From NCBI RefSeq assembly GCF_020532725.1, contig NZ_JAJAVC010000011.1, positions 310,001 through 374,000 of the forward strand: a stretch of 64,000 nt of DNA, written 5' to 3'. Of the stretch, positions 1-10,235 are shown piece after piece. How positions within the stretch are numbered: position 1 is the first letter of the stretch; each line of letters starts with the position of its first letter. The notes below the pieces were generated by a model, which was not told where the DNA came from, searched no databases, and saw nothing but the letters and a program-made list of their open reading frames with translations. The stretch comes from Methylobacillus arboreus (lineage in GTDB: Bacteria > Pseudomonadota > Gammaproteobacteria > Burkholderiales > Methylophilaceae). The translations under genes were made by a program, and so were the position numbers.

Positions 1-2
1 AG

Positions 3-110
3 GATGTTGCCCGTAAATACCTGGTCAAGGACAGCCTGAGCGTGGCAATTCTCGATCCGCAACCCATAGACCCAAATGCAAAACCAAAAGGCAAGCCACA
101 TGCGCATTAA
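3..110 (+). CDS. C-terminal end of an M16-family peptidase (partial)
   Basis: An open frame enters from the left edge and stops at 108-110, giving the last 35 residues of a protein ending in a Pro/Lys/His-rich tail. It overlaps the start of the next M16 gene by 11 bp. M16 peptidases often occur as a catalytic and a non-catalytic gene in tandem, and the downstream gene here is the non-catalytic kind. The fragment is therefore inferred to be the tail of the zinc-binding partner. No catalytic motif lies inside the window, so the assignment rests on context only. Confidence 0.55.
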   Translation, partial: DVARKYLVKDSLSVAILDPQPIDPNAKPKGKPHAH

Positions 111-1428
111 TCTTTCTTTTGTCCGGCGCGCGCAGCAGGCGCTCGTCATTGCGACCGGGCTGTTACTGGCCGTGCAGGCACAGGCAGCTCTTAATATCCA
201 ACATTGGCAAACCAGCAAGGGCAGCGCTGTCTATTTCGTGGAAAACCACGACCTGCCGATCATTGATATCAGTACCAACTTCGCCGCAGGAGGCGCGCGT
301 GATGGCGACAAGTCCGGGCTTTCCGGCATTACCCGTTATCTCATGACGCTGGGGGCAGGCGGCCTGACCGACCAGCAGATTTCCAACGGCATCGCCGATG
401 TCGGTGCAATATTGGGGGGTGAGCTTGATGCAGACCGTGCCGCGCTCAAGCTGCGCACCCTGAGCAGCGAGCGCGAGCAAAAGGCGGCGCTGGATATCTA
501 TACCAAGATACTGCATCAGCCGGATTTCCCCGAAGCTACCCTGACGCGGGAAAAAGCACGTATTATTGCCGGCCTCAAGGAAGCGGCCACCCAGCCTGCG
601 AGCATTGCGAACCGGGCTTTCCTCAAGGCTTTGTACGGCAATCATCCCTATGCGGTAGAGGAGGATGGGGAGCCGGAATCGGTCAATGCTCTGGTGCGTG
701 ACGACCTGCAACAGTTCTACCATCAGTATTACGGCGCAAAAAATGCGGTCATCGCGCTGATGGGGGACTTGACCCCGGAGCAGGCGCGCACGATTGCCGA
801 GCGGATTTCCTCAGGCCTGCCTGATAGCCCCGCGGCGGCGGCTCTGCCCGAGGTAGGCTATCCACAGGCGGCGGTTGAGCGGCGTATTGCGCATCCGGCC
901 AGCCAGTCCCACATCATGCTCGGCTATCCTGGTGCCAAGCGCGGCGATCCTGACTACTTCGCACTGTATGTCGGCAATTACATCCTGGGCGGCGGCGGTT
1001 TCGTGTCACGTCTGACGGAAGAGGTGCGCGAGAAGCGTGGCTTGGCGTACAGCGTTTACAGTTATTTCCTGCCGATGCAGCAGCTGGGCCAGTTTCAGGT
1101 GGGCCTGCAAACCAAGCGCGACCAGGCCGAGGATGCGCTCAAGCTGGTGAGGGAAACCCTGGCCAACTTCATCAGCAAGGGCGTGACCGAGGCCGAGCTC
1201 AAGGCGGCCAAGCAGAACATCATCGGTGGTTTTCCGTTGCGCATCGACAGCAACAGCAGGATCTTGGATTACCTTGCCGTGATCGGCTTTTACAAGCTGC
1301 CGCTTACCTATCTTGAGGAGTTCAATGGCAAGGTGGACGCAGTGACGGCAGCGCAGATCAAGGATGCTTTCAGCCGCCGCATAGACCCGGACAAGCTGGT
1401 GACGGTGGTGGTGGGTGGCAGCAACTAA
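100..1428 (+). CDS. M16-family peptidase-like protein, probably non-catalytic subunit, secreted
   Basis: A 442-residue protein with a signal peptide: basic start (MRINLSFVRR), hydrophobic stretch and AQA cleavage site near residue 29. I chose ATG 100 rather than 76 because it starts the signal peptide and follows AAAAGG at 86-91. The fold is the pitrilysin/PqqL duplicated M16 domain, with a C-terminal half containing GGGGFVSRLTEEVREKRGLAYS. The HxxEH zinc motif that active members have near residue 75 is replaced by the segment GITRYLMTLGAGG, so this subunit should not bind zinc. It probably pairs with the upstream peptidase in the periplasm. It overlaps rsmD by 14 bp. Substrate unknown. Confidence 0.85.
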   Translation: MRINLSFVRRAQQALVIATGLLLAVQAQAALNIQHWQTSKGSAVYFVENHDLPIIDISTNFAAGGARDGDKSGLSGITRYLMTLGAGGLTDQQISNGIADVGAILGGELDADRAALKLRTLSSEREQKAALDIYTKILHQPDFPEATLTREKARIIAGLKEAATQPASIANRAFLKALYGNHPYAVEEDGEPESVNALVRDDLQQFYHQYYGAKNAVIALMGDLTPEQARTIAERISSGLPDSPAAAALPEVGYPQAAVERRIAHPASQSHIMLGYPGAKRGDPDYFALYVGNYILGGGGFVSRLTEEVREKRGLAYSVYSYFLPMQQLGQFQVGLQTKRDQAEDALKLVRETLANFISKGVTEAELKAAKQNIIGGFPLRIDSNSRILDYLAVIGFYKLPLTYLEEFNGKVDAVTAAQIKDAFSRRIDPDKLVTVVVGGSN

Positions 1429-1972
1429 CCGTGTACGCATCAGCGGCGGTGAATGGCGCAGCCGCCTCTTAAGCTTTCCCGATGTGCCCGGTTTGCGCCC
1501 CACGCCAGACCGGGTGCGCCAGACTGTGTTCAACTGGCTGGGGCAGGACATGTATGGGCGGCGCTGTCTCGACCTGTTTGCTGGCACCGGCGCGATGGGG
1601 TTCGAGGCATTGTCGCGCGGCGCGAGCGCCGTGGTGCTGGTGGAGAAATCCACGCCTGCCACCAAATCCCTGCAGCAGAACCAGTCCTTGCTCAATGCTG
1701 GCGCCGCGCGCATATTGCAGCAGGACGCCGTGCAATTCCTTGCGCAGAACCGCGAACGCTTCGACGTGATCTTTCTTGACCCGCCCTACCAGCAGGGCTG
1801 GCTGCCCAAGCTTCTGCCCCATCTGCAAGGGCATCTGGCTGAGGACGGCGTAGTCTATGTGGAGGCCGAGTTTGCCCTCGATGATGAGCTGCCTTGGCAG
1901 GTCATCAAGCATGGCAAGGCGGGCAATGTTTTCTATCACCTGTTAAAATTGGCAGATAGATCAACCGATTGA
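1415..1972 (+). CDS. rsmD: 16S rRNA (guanine-966-N2)-methyltransferase RsmD
   Basis: A 185-residue class I SAM-dependent methyltransferase that modifies G966 of 16S rRNA during 30S assembly in the cytoplasm. The SAM-binding motif DLFAGTGA is at residues 53-60 and the N-methyltransferase catalytic motif DPPY at 122-125. The N-terminal RISGGEWRSR and RPTPDRVRQTVFNWL segments are typical of RsmD. The start is GTG at 1415, inside the end of the M16 gene, which suggests translational coupling. coaD follows 39 bp downstream, the usual rsmD-coaD neighbourhood of proteobacteria. Length is normal for the family. Confidence 0.95.
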   Translation: MAATNRVRISGGEWRSRLLSFPDVPGLRPTPDRVRQTVFNWLGQDMYGRRCLDLFAGTGAMGFEALSRGASAVVLVEKSTPATKSLQQNQSLLNAGAARILQQDAVQFLAQNRERFDVIFLDPPYQQGWLPKLLPHLQGHLAEDGVVYVEAEFALDDELPWQVIKHGKAGNVFYHLLKLADRSTD

Positions 1973-2771
<799 letters not shown>

Positions 2772-2881
2772 TCAGTTTCGGTGGTGGGTACATTAGTATT
2801 CATGCCATTGGGAGCCTGCACGCAGATAATTCCTTAAAGCTATAATGGCTTTCTTCCCTTTCATCGTTCAAGGAGTGAGCC

Positions 2882-3280
2882 GTGCGGATATTGCATACCA
2901 TGTTACGTGTCGGTGACCTGGAAAAGTCGCTGGCGTTTTATACCAATGTGCTTGGGATGAAGCTGTTGCGCCGCCATGAGTATCCAGAGGGAAAATTCAC
3001 GCTGGCGTTTGTTGGTTATGGCAGCGAGCGCGACCAGGCCGTGATTGAGCTTACCTATAACTGGGATACCGCCAGCTATGACAAGGGCAATGCCTACGGG
3101 CATATCGCCATCGAGGTAGAAGATGCCTATGCTGCCTGCGAGGCGGTCAAGCAGGCGGGCGGAAAGGTGGTGCGCGAGGCTGGGCCTATGATGCACGGTA
3201 CTACCGTGATTGCCTTCATTGAAGACCCGGATGGATACAAGGTGGAATTTATCCAGAAGGGTACCTGGACGCCTGCTTGA
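2882..3280 (+). CDS. gloA: Lactoylglutathione lyase (glyoxalase I)
   Basis: A 132-residue glyoxalase I that isomerises the methylglyoxal-glutathione hemithioacetal to S-lactoylglutathione. All four metal ligands of the nickel-type E. coli enzyme are present at the same numbers: His5, Glu56, His74 and Glu122. The start is GTG at 2882, with AAGGAG at 2870-2875. A TATAAT hexamer at 2841-2846 gives a plausible -10 box in the 110-bp gap, although no good -35 box is visible. The gene is probably transcribed alone. Methylglyoxal detoxification fits an organism with strong triose-phosphate flux. Confidence 0.97.
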   Translation: MRILHTMLRVGDLEKSLAFYTNVLGMKLLRRHEYPEGKFTLAFVGYGSERDQAVIELTYNWDTASYDKGNAYGHIAIEVEDAYAACEAVKQAGGKVVREAGPMMHGTTVIAFIEDPDGYKVEFIQKGTWTPA

Positions 3281-3395
3281 GACCGCTTGAATTATTTGCC
3301 TGTTTTGCTGGTCTTGATGGTTAGAGCCTTACATGTCATGCATGAGCCGGCCATGCGGTAAACGTCAGTCGAATGAATTCCTGAAGGAGCAACCG

Positions 3396-4352
3396 ATGTC
3401 ACAAGCCCTGCCCCTGGTCCGCCCGGGGAAGTCTCTGAATTTGCTGCAAGACCTGATTGCCTATGCGCAAACCCTGCCGACGGTGCGCACGGGCGTGGTG
3501 CATCCTTGTGATGCGGTAAGCCTGGGTGCGGCGCTTGAGGCCAGAAGCTTGAACTTGATCGACCCTTTGCTGATCGGGCCTCGCGCACGCATTGAGGCAG
3601 TTGCCGGGCAGGAAGGCCTGGCACTTGACGGCATTGAGATCATTGATGTGCCGCACAGCCATGCTGCCGCGGCCAAGGGTGCGGAGCTTGCCGCGGCTGG
3701 CGAGGTGCATGCGATCATGAAGGGCAGTCTGCATACCGATGAGCTGATGTCGGCTATCCTGCCTTCCGCAGCCGGCCTGCGGACGAAGCGCCGGGTTTCG
3801 CATTGCTTTATCATGCAGGTGCTGACTTACCCGCGTGCATTCATTATCACGGATGCCGCTATCAATATCGCGCCCGACCTGCTGGCCAAGGCAGATATCG
3901 TGCAGAATGCGATAGACCTTGCCGCGGTGCTTGGCCTGGAGTCTCCCAGGGTGGCGCTGCTGGCAGCTGTGGAGACGGTGTCGACGCATATGCCTGCCAC
4001 GCTGGATGCCGCCATTCTCTGCAAGATGGCGGATCGTGGGCAGATCAGCGGCGGCGTGCTCGATGGGCCGCTTGCGTTTGATAACGCCATTTCCATCGAA
4101 GCGGCGAAGATCAAAGGCATACGCTCGGAAGTGGCAGGGGCTGCCGATATCCTGGTGGCGCCTGACCTTGAAAGCGGCAATATGCTTGCCAAGCAGCTTG
4201 AATATCTTGGCAATGCGCAGAGCGCAGGTATCGTGCTCGGAGCCAAGGTGCCTGTAGTGCTGACCAGCCGGGCAGACCCCAAGCAGAGCCGTCTTGCTTC
4301 CTGCGCGGTCGCTGCCATCCTCGCCCAGCACTACAAGGATAATCCGCCATGA
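3396..4352 (+). CDS. pta: Phosphate acetyl/butyryltransferase (short Pta type)
   Basis: A 318-residue member of the phosphate acetyl/butaryltransferase family (PF01515) that exchanges acyl-CoA and acyl phosphate. Supporting segments are GPRARIEAVAG, the MKGSLHTDELMSA block near residue 110, and a C-terminal LGAKVPVVLTSRADP block. ATG 3396 was chosen over 3333 because of GAAGGA at 3383-3388 and because the family begins near there. It lacks the long N-terminal domain of E. coli Pta, so it resembles the short proteins sometimes annotated as enoyl-CoA hydratase/phosphate acetyltransferase. It overlaps ackA by ATGA, indicating a coupled Pta-AckA pathway. Whether the true substrate is acetyl or another short acyl group is uncertain. 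Confidence 0.85.
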   Translation: MSQALPLVRPGKSLNLLQDLIAYAQTLPTVRTGVVHPCDAVSLGAALEARSLNLIDPLLIGPRARIEAVAGQEGLALDGIEIIDVPHSHAAAAKGAELAAAGEVHAIMKGSLHTDELMSAILPSAAGLRTKRRVSHCFIMQVLTYPRAFIITDAAINIAPDLLAKADIVQNAIDLAAVLGLESPRVALLAAVETVSTHMPATLDAAILCKMADRGQISGGVLDGPLAFDNAISIEAAKIKGIRSEVAGAADILVAPDLESGNMLAKQLEYLGNAQSAGIVLGAKVPVVLTSRADPKQSRLASCAVAAILAQHYKDNPP

Positions 4353-5545
4353 GCAAGCTGGTGTTGGTATTGAATTGCGGCTCCTCCAGCATCAAGTTCG
4401 GCCTGTTTGACATCAGCAAGGCCGAAATCCCGCGCAAACCGCGATGGAACGGCAAGGTGGACGGCATACTCGGCAGCAATCCTACCTATGGTGACAGTCT
4501 CACTGAGCCGCACCCAATTGCACTTGGCAGCGAGCATCCCTATTCGGATGCTTTGCGCCAGATCATTGACCAAACGCAGCAGCAGTTGCACGGCGGCACG
4601 CTGGTGGCGATCGCGCATCGCGTCGTGCATGGTGGCAGCCAATACTTCAAGCCGGTGCGTGTTGATGCGGAAGTGTTGCGTGATTTGCGCAGCTATATCC
4701 CGTTGGCACCCTTGCACCAACCGTTTGCACTGGAGGCGATAGAGCGCTTGTTGCGCTTCGACCCAGCGCTGCCCCAGGTGGCGTGCTTTGATACGGCTTT
4801 CCACCATACCCTGCCTGAAGTTGAGCAAGTATTGCCATTGCCCTATGCGGCTTTCGAGCGCGGCATCCGCCGTTACGGTTTTCATGGCTTGTCCTACGAG
4901 TATATGGCCCTGCACCTGCCCGAGCTTTTCGGCGAGCAGGCAAAAGGCCGCACTATCGTCGCGCACCTCGGCAGCGGCGCCAGCCTCTGCGGCATGCAAG
5001 GCTTGCAAAGCGTTGCCACCACCATGAGCTTTTCTGCGCTGGACGGCCTGATGATGGGGACACGCTGCGGCGCGCTCGACCCGGGCGTGCTGCTGCACAT
5101 GATGGAAGTGGAGCACCTGAGCCCGGCCAGGGTGGGGGAAATGCTTTACCATGAATCCGGGCTGTTGGGGGTTTCGGGGATTTCTTCCGACCCCAGGGTA
5201 TTGTTGCAGCGGGAAGCCGATGAGCCGCGCGCCCGGCTGGCGCTGGATTTATATGTCAGGCGAATCGTGCGTGAGATAGGCTCGCTGGTGGCTGTGCTGG
5301 GCGGGCTTGAGCTGCTCGTATTCACGGCGGGCATAGGCGAGCACAATGCCGATATCCGTCAGCGCGTGATCCAGGGGCTGGGCTTTCTTGGCCTGAAGCT
5401 GGATGAGGCGGCAAACCAGGCGCACGCGCGAGTGATTTCGCTTGCAGAAAGCCAGGTAATGGCAGCTGTTGCTTTCACTAATGAGGAGTGGATGGCAGCG
5501 CACCATACCCAGGCATTGTTACAAGCAAAGCAGGACGGATTGTAA
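4349..5545 (+). CDS. ackA: Acetate kinase
   Basis: A 398-residue ASKHA-fold kinase that interconverts acetyl phosphate plus ADP with acetate plus ATP. The N-terminal LNCGSSSIKF signature, HRVVHGG, DTAFHHTLP, RYGFHGLSYEY, HLGSGASLCGM and the C-terminal FTAGIGEHNADIR are all present in order. Its ATG lies inside the pta stop (ATGA, 4349-4352), so the two are translationally coupled. Length is normal. Together with pta it forms the acetyl-CoA/acetate interconversion module. The 180 bp after it carries the efflux-operon control region. Confidence 0.96.
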   Translation: MSKLVLVLNCGSSSIKFGLFDISKAEIPRKPRWNGKVDGILGSNPTYGDSLTEPHPIALGSEHPYSDALRQIIDQTQQQLHGGTLVAIAHRVVHGGSQYFKPVRVDAEVLRDLRSYIPLAPLHQPFALEAIERLLRFDPALPQVACFDTAFHHTLPEVEQVLPLPYAAFERGIRRYGFHGLSYEYMALHLPELFGEQAKGRTIVAHLGSGASLCGMQGLQSVATTMSFSALDGLMMGTRCGALDPGVLLHMMEVEHLSPARVGEMLYHESGLLGVSGISSDPRVLLQREADEPRARLALDLYVRRIVREIGSLVAVLGGLELLVFTAGIGEHNADIRQRVIQGLGFLGLKLDEAANQAHARVISLAESQVMAAVAFTNEEWMAAHHTQALLQAKQDGL

Positions 5546-5620
5546 GGCTTTGTAAACGGTCATAGAGGTAAGCCGTGAACTATGTAGGGTTGTGTAAATT
5601 AGTTTGCGGCGATTCATTCT

Positions 5621-5637
5621 GAACAATAATATTGTTC
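5621..5637. promoter_or_regulatory. Palindromic operator candidate upstream of the RND efflux operon
   Basis: GAACAATA-A-TATTGTTC is a perfect 8-bp dyad around a single central base, lying 90 bp before the adaptor gene. Such AT-rich dyads are typical of TetR- or MarR-type repressor sites on efflux operons. No regulator gene lies next to it, so the binding protein is unknown. Confidence 0.45.
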
Positions 5638-5726
5638 TCACGGTTAGTGCCCCCTTGGCAGGTTTGCGTCTGCCGGCAGGGCATGCGAAGCTGATTTAAT
5701 TTTCCAATTCATATGCACCATATCCT

Positions 5727-7088
5727 ATGTCCAGTTCAATATTAAGAACCCTACGTCCCTGGCTCATCCTGCTTGCCCTCCTGGCAATCGTGGCTTATGT
5801 GCTGTGGAAATACGTGCCATTATCCTCTTCAGGCGCTAACCAGGGGCCTCCCGGCATGGGACAGGGCATGCCTCCCGGTGGCCCAGGCGGACCAGGAGCC
5901 GGCAGGCCAGGGCCGCCGGGAGGCGGAGGTTTTCCCGGCGGGCGTCGCGGCATGTTTGGGGAAAGCATGCTGGTGAGTGTGGGCTCAGTGACGGAAGCGC
6001 CGCTCTCTGTGCAATTGGAGGCTGTCGGCACGGTGACTTCGCTTAATACTGTGAATGTCACGGCACGCGTGGAAGGGCAATTAAGCAAGATCCTGTTCAC
6101 GGAAGGGCAGGAAGTCAAGCAGGGCGATGTGCTGGCCGAAATTGACCCCCGGCCTTACCAGGCCGCCCTCAAGCAGGTGGAAGGCGTGGTGAGCCAGTAC
6201 CGTGCGCAGCTCAGGAATGCCGAAATCGACCTAGCGCGCTACCAGGAACTGCGCGATGAGGACTCTATTGCAATCCAGACGCTGGATACCCAGACAGCCT
6301 TGGTGCGCCAGTATCAGGGCAACCTGGAAAATGCGCTGGGCCAGCTCGAGGCTGCCAAGCTTAACCTGGAGTTCACCAAGGTGCGTGCGCCCATCAACGG
6401 GCGCATTGGCCTGCGCCAGGTGGATATGGGCAACCAGGTGTCGGTGAATGCCACCACGCCGATCACGGTGCTGACGCAAACGCGGCCAATCAGTGTGGTA
6501 TTCAGCCTGCCTGAGCAGCAGCTATCCACGGTTCGTCAGCAACTCAAGCGCAATCCCGACAAGCTGGTGGTTGAAGCGCTTGACCGCCAGCGCCAGGTGC
6601 GCCTTGCCACAGGCAAAGTGGCAAGTATAGACAACCAGATCGATACGACCACAGGTACATTCAAGTTGCGCGCGCGCTTCGACAATGCTGACGATAGCCT
6701 GTACCCGAACCAGTTCGTCAATGTGCGCCTACATGCCGCCGAGGTCAGCAAAGCCTTGCTGATACCAAGCGGCGCCTTGCAGCGTGACGATGAGGGAACC
6801 TATGTCTATACGATTGACGGGGAAAAGAAAGTATCCAAGCAGCGTGTTACGGTAGGCATCAGCCAGGCTGAACAGGTGGAAATCCGTAAGGGCCTGAATG
6901 CCGGCCAGCGTATCGTGATCGATGGCGCGGACAGGCTGTCGGACGGCATGGTGGTACGTGTTGCAGGCGAGGAGAACATCCAGCCAGCGGCTGGTGATTC
7001 GGGTGAAGGCAGGCGCGGGGCCTGGCAGCAGCAGAATGGCCAGGCAGGGCAGGGCAGGACAGATCAGGGTCGGGGCCCGCGTTCATGA
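5727..7088 (+). CDS. mdtA: RND efflux periplasmic adaptor, MdtA-like
   Basis: A 453-residue membrane-fusion protein that links inner-membrane RND pumps to an outer-membrane channel. Residues about 10-30 form a single N-terminal membrane anchor. Residues 37-80 are a Gly/Pro-rich linker of collagen-like composition, followed by the biotinyl-lipoyl segment ([22 protein letters not shown]), an alpha-helical hairpin, the [21 protein letters not shown] motif and a beta-barrel. The C-terminus is Gln/Gly-rich. ATG 5727 has no clear Shine-Dalgarno sequence. It overlaps the first pump gene by ATGA. The two-pump arrangement downstream identifies the MdtABC type; substrates are not predictable. Confidence 0.9.
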   Translation: MSSSILRTLRPWLILLALLAIVAYVLWKYVPLSSSGANQGPPGMGQGMPPGGPGGPGAGRPGPPGGGGFPGGRRGMFGESMLVSVGSVTEAPLSVQLEAVGTVTSLNTVNVTARVEGQLSKILFTEGQEVKQGDVLAEIDPRPYQAALKQVEGVVSQYRAQLRNAEIDLARYQELRDEDSIAIQTLDTQTALVRQYQGNLENALGQLEAAKLNLEFTKVRAPINGRIGLRQVDMGNQVSVNATTPITVLTQTRPISVVFSLPEQQLSTVRQQLKRNPDKLVVEALDRQRQVRLATGKVASIDNQIDTTTGTFKLRARFDNADDSLYPNQFVNVRLHAAEVSKALLIPSGALQRDDEGTYVYTIDGEKKVSKQRVTVGISQAEQVEIRKGLNAGQRIVIDGADRLSDGMVVRVAGEENIQPAAGDSGEGRRGAWQQQNGQAGQGRTDQGRGPRS

Positions 7089-10000
7089 ATCCCTCGCGGA
7101 TTTTCATCGAAAGGCCGGTGGCGACTACGCTGCTGATGCTGGCCTTGCTTATTTCCGGCATCCTGGCCTACCGGCTGTTGCCGGTGGCATCGCTGCCGGA
7201 GGTGGAATACCCGACAATCCAGGTCAAGACCTTGTACCCGGGCGCGAGTCCGGAAGTGATCAATTCCATGATCACCGCGCCGCTGGAAAGCCAGCTAGGC
7301 AGAATCGCCGGCTTGGATGAAATGTCATCCAGCAGTGCAGGCGGAGCGTCGGTCATTACCTTGCGTTTCAACCTGGATACCAGCCTGGGCATTGCCGAGC
7401 AGGGTGTGCAGGCAGCGATTAATACCGCGTCCAACTTATTGCCTAATGACCTTCCCAGCCAGCCGGTCTATAGCAAGGTCAATCCCGCAGATGTGCCTAT
7501 CCTGACCCTGGCGGTGACTTCTGACGCATTGCCGCTGCCCAAGGTGCAAGACCTGGTGGATACGCGGCTTGCGCAGAAAATAGCGCAGATTTCTGGCGTG
7601 GGCATGGTGAGCATCAGCGGCGGGCAGCGCCCTGCCGTGCGCGTGAGCGCCAATTCCACCGCCCTGGCCTCCTATGGCCTTAGCCTGGAATCCATACGCA
7701 CGGCAATTGCCAGCAACAACCTCAATGGTTCCAAGGGCAGCTTCAATGGCGCAACACGTTCCACCACCATTGATGCCAACGACCAGATGCGCAGTGCGGA
7801 TGAATACCGTGAGCTGATCGTGAGCTACCAGAACGGCGCGCCGGTACGCCTCAAGGATGTGGCGCGAGCTTACGACGGCGCGGAGAACGAGTACCTTGCC
7901 GCCTGGGCCGACGACAAGCCTGCCGTGATCGTCAATATCCAGCGCCAGCCCGGCGCCAACGTGATCGACGTGGTCGAGCGCATTCGAGACCTATTACCTG
8001 ACCTGGAAGAAAGCCTGCCGGAGAACGTCCAGGTTTCCGTCCTGAGCGACCGCAGCCATACCATCCAGGCTTCAGTCAAGGATACCCAGATCGAGCTTTT
8101 GCTCGCCATCGGGCTGGTGGTGCTCGTGACTTTCCTCTTCTTGCAGGACGCGCGCGCGACCCTGATTCCGTCGATTGCTGTGCCATTGTCGCTGATCGGC
8201 ACTTTTGGCGTCATGTACATCGCCGGTTTTTCCATCAACAACCTGACCTTGATGGCGCTGACCATTGCGACCGGTTTTGTGATTGATGATGCGATCGTGA
8301 TGCTCGAGAACATCGAGCGCTACATAGAGCAAGGCGACCATCCACTGCAGGCGGCTTTGAAAGGCTCCAAGCAGATCAGCTTCACCATTATCTCACTGAC
8401 CATTTCACTGGTTGCGGTGCTGATTCCGCTATTGTTCATGAGCGATATTGCGGGCCGGTTGTTCCGGGAGTTTGCCTTGACGCTGGCGATTGCCATCCTG
8501 GTCTCCATGCTGATTTCGCTGACATTGACGCCCATGCTGTGCGCATTGTGGCTCAAGCATGTGCCAAATACCGAGAAAAGCCGGTTCGCCAAGACCGGCG
8601 GCCGCATGATACAGGGGCTGATTGAGCGTTATGGACGCGCCTTGAAATGGGTGCTGGCGCACCAGGGGCTGACGCTGGCCGCCACGGTGTTTACCCTGGT
8701 GATTACGGTATTGCTTTATCTCTACCTGCCCAAGGGTTTCTTCCCAAGCCAGGATACCGGCCTGATCCAGGGCATCAGCGAGGCGCCGCAGTCGGTCTCG
8801 TTTGCGGCGATGTCAAGGAAGCAGGAGGTGCTTGCCAGGGTCATCAAGCGTGACCCGGCAGTGGATAGCGTCTCATCCTACATCGGTGTCGATGGTACCA
8901 ACGAAGCGCTCAATACCGGGCGCCTCCTGATCAACCTCAAGCCGCATGCGGAACGCGACGTGACCGCCAACCAGGTGATTGCACGCCTGAAACAGGCAAC
9001 GGCGGATATCCCTGATTTGAAGCTCTATCTGCAGCCCGTGCAGGACCTGACGATCGAGGACAAGACCAGCCGTACGCAATACCGCTTCCTGCTCACCGAC
9101 CCCGATATTGCTGTGCTGCAATCGGCCATGCCGCGCGTGATGGAAAAGCTGCGCCAGCTCCCGCAACTGACCGATGTGGCGAGCGACTTGCAGGACAAGG
9201 GCTTGCAGGCCTATCTGGTGATAGACCGCGACAATGCTGCACGCCTCGGCGTGACTGTCTCCAGCATCAATGCCGCGCTTTATAACGCCTTTGGCCAGCG
9301 CCTGATTTCCACGATTTATACCCAGGCCAGCCAATATCGCGTGGTGATGGAAGTGCCGCCCAACTACCGCAATAGTCCGGCAGCGTTGTCGAATCTCTAT
9401 GTGCCGGGCAGCAGCGTCGATAGTGCAGGCAATACCGTCACGACGCAGGTGCCGCTCAACTCCCTGGTGCGGGTGGAAGAGCGCAATACCTTGCTGACGA
9501 TCAACCATATCAGCCAGTTCCCGGCCGCCACGGTGTCGTTCAACCTGGCTGACAATGTCGCGTTGGGTGATGCCGTGGCGGCCATTCGCGAGTCTGTGGG
9601 GGAACTGCAACTGCCTGGCAGCGTGCAGACACGCTTCCAGGGCGCGGCACTGGCGTTTGAGGCTTCGCTGTCGAATACCCTTTACCTGATCCTGGCTGCC
9701 TTGCTTTGCATGTATATCGTGCTTGGCATCCTCTATGAAAGCTTCATCCATCCGGTCACCATCCTCTCGACCTTGCCGTCGGCAACGGTCGGGGCCTTGC
9801 TTGCCTTGTGGTTTTACGGGCACGAAGTGGGCATGGTGGCCATTATCGGCATCATTCTCCTGATCGGTATTGTGAAGAAAAACGCGATCATGATGATCGA
9901 CTTTGCGCTTGCCGCTGAGCGGGAGCAGGGGCTCAAGCCGGTGGATGCCATCTATCAGGCTTGCCTGTTGCGTTTCCGTCCCATCCTGATGACGACCATG

Positions 10001-10216
10001 GCGGCATTGTTTGGCGCCTTGCCGCTCATGTTTGCCAGTGGGGCGGGGGCGGAATTGCGGCAGCCATTGGGTATTACGATGGTGGGGGGCTTATTGCTTT
10101 CCCAACTGCTGACCATTTTTACCACGCCGGTGATTTACCTGTTGTTTGACCGCCTGACGCGTCGCCGTGCCAGGATCAAGGCCCGCATCAGCGATGCAGA
10201 TGAGGAACTGGCCTGA
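7085..10216 (+). CDS. mdtB: RND multidrug efflux transporter, MdtB-like
   Basis: A 1043-residue inner-membrane proton antiporter of the HAE1/RND family. It opens with the family N-terminus ([20 protein letters not shown]), then the first periplasmic porter domain, the [16 protein letters not shown] helix with the paired proton-relay aspartates (TM4), a second porter domain, and the TM10 motif [19 protein letters not shown] with its lysine. Twelve transmembrane helices are expected. It overlaps the adaptor gene by 4 bp and is followed after 19 bp by a second pump. In E. coli MdtB and MdtC form a heterotrimer, and the same is inferred here. Confidence 0.94.
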   Translation: MNPSRIFIERPVATTLLMLALLISGILAYRLLPVASLPEVEYPTIQVKTLYPGASPEVINSMITAPLESQLGRIAGLDEMSSSSAGGASVITLRFNLDTSLGIAEQGVQAAINTASNLLPNDLPSQPVYSKVNPADVPILTLAVTSDALPLPKVQDLVDTRLAQKIAQISGVGMVSISGGQRPAVRVSANSTALASYGLSLESIRTAIASNNLNGSKGSFNGATRSTTIDANDQMRSADEYRELIVSYQNGAPVRLKDVARAYDGAENEYLAAWADDKPAVIVNIQRQPGANVIDVVERIRDLLPDLEESLPENVQVSVLSDRSHTIQASVKDTQIELLLAIGLVVLVTFLFLQDARATLIPSIAVPLSLIGTFGVMYIAGFSINNLTLMALTIATGFVIDDAIVMLENIERYIEQGDHPLQAALKGSKQISFTIISLTISLVAVLIPLLFMSDIAGRLFREFALTLAIAILVSMLISLTLTPMLCALWLKHVPNTEKSRFAKTGGRMIQGLIERYGRALKWVLAHQGLTLAATVFTLVITVLLYLYLPKGFFPSQDTGLIQGISEAPQSVSFAAMSRKQEVLARVIKRDPAVDSVSSYIGVDGTNEALNTGRLLINLKPHAERDVTANQVIARLKQATADIPDLKLYLQPVQDLTIEDKTSRTQYRFLLTDPDIAVLQSAMPRVMEKLRQLPQLTDVASDLQDKGLQAYLVIDRDNAARLGVTVSSINAALYNAFGQRLISTIYTQASQYRVVMEVPPNYRNSPAALSNLYVPGSSVDSAGNTVTTQVPLNSLVRVEERNTLLTINHISQFPAATVSFNLADNVALGDAVAAIRESVGELQLPGSVQTRFQGAALAFEASLSNTLYLILAALLCMYIVLGILYESFIHPVTILSTLPSATVGALLALWFYGHEVGMVAIIGIILLIGIVKKNAIMMIDFALAAEREQGLKPVDAIYQACLLRFRPILMTTMAALFGALPLMFASGAGAELRQPLGITMVGGLLLSQLLTIFTTPVIYLLFDRLTRRRARIKARISDADEELA

Positions 10217-10235
10217 TGCGGGAGCGCGGCAAGCC

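Noticed and set aside
8873..9823. Open frame of 316 codons on the minus strand opposite mdtB
   Set aside because: Shadow of the RND coding region with no domain.
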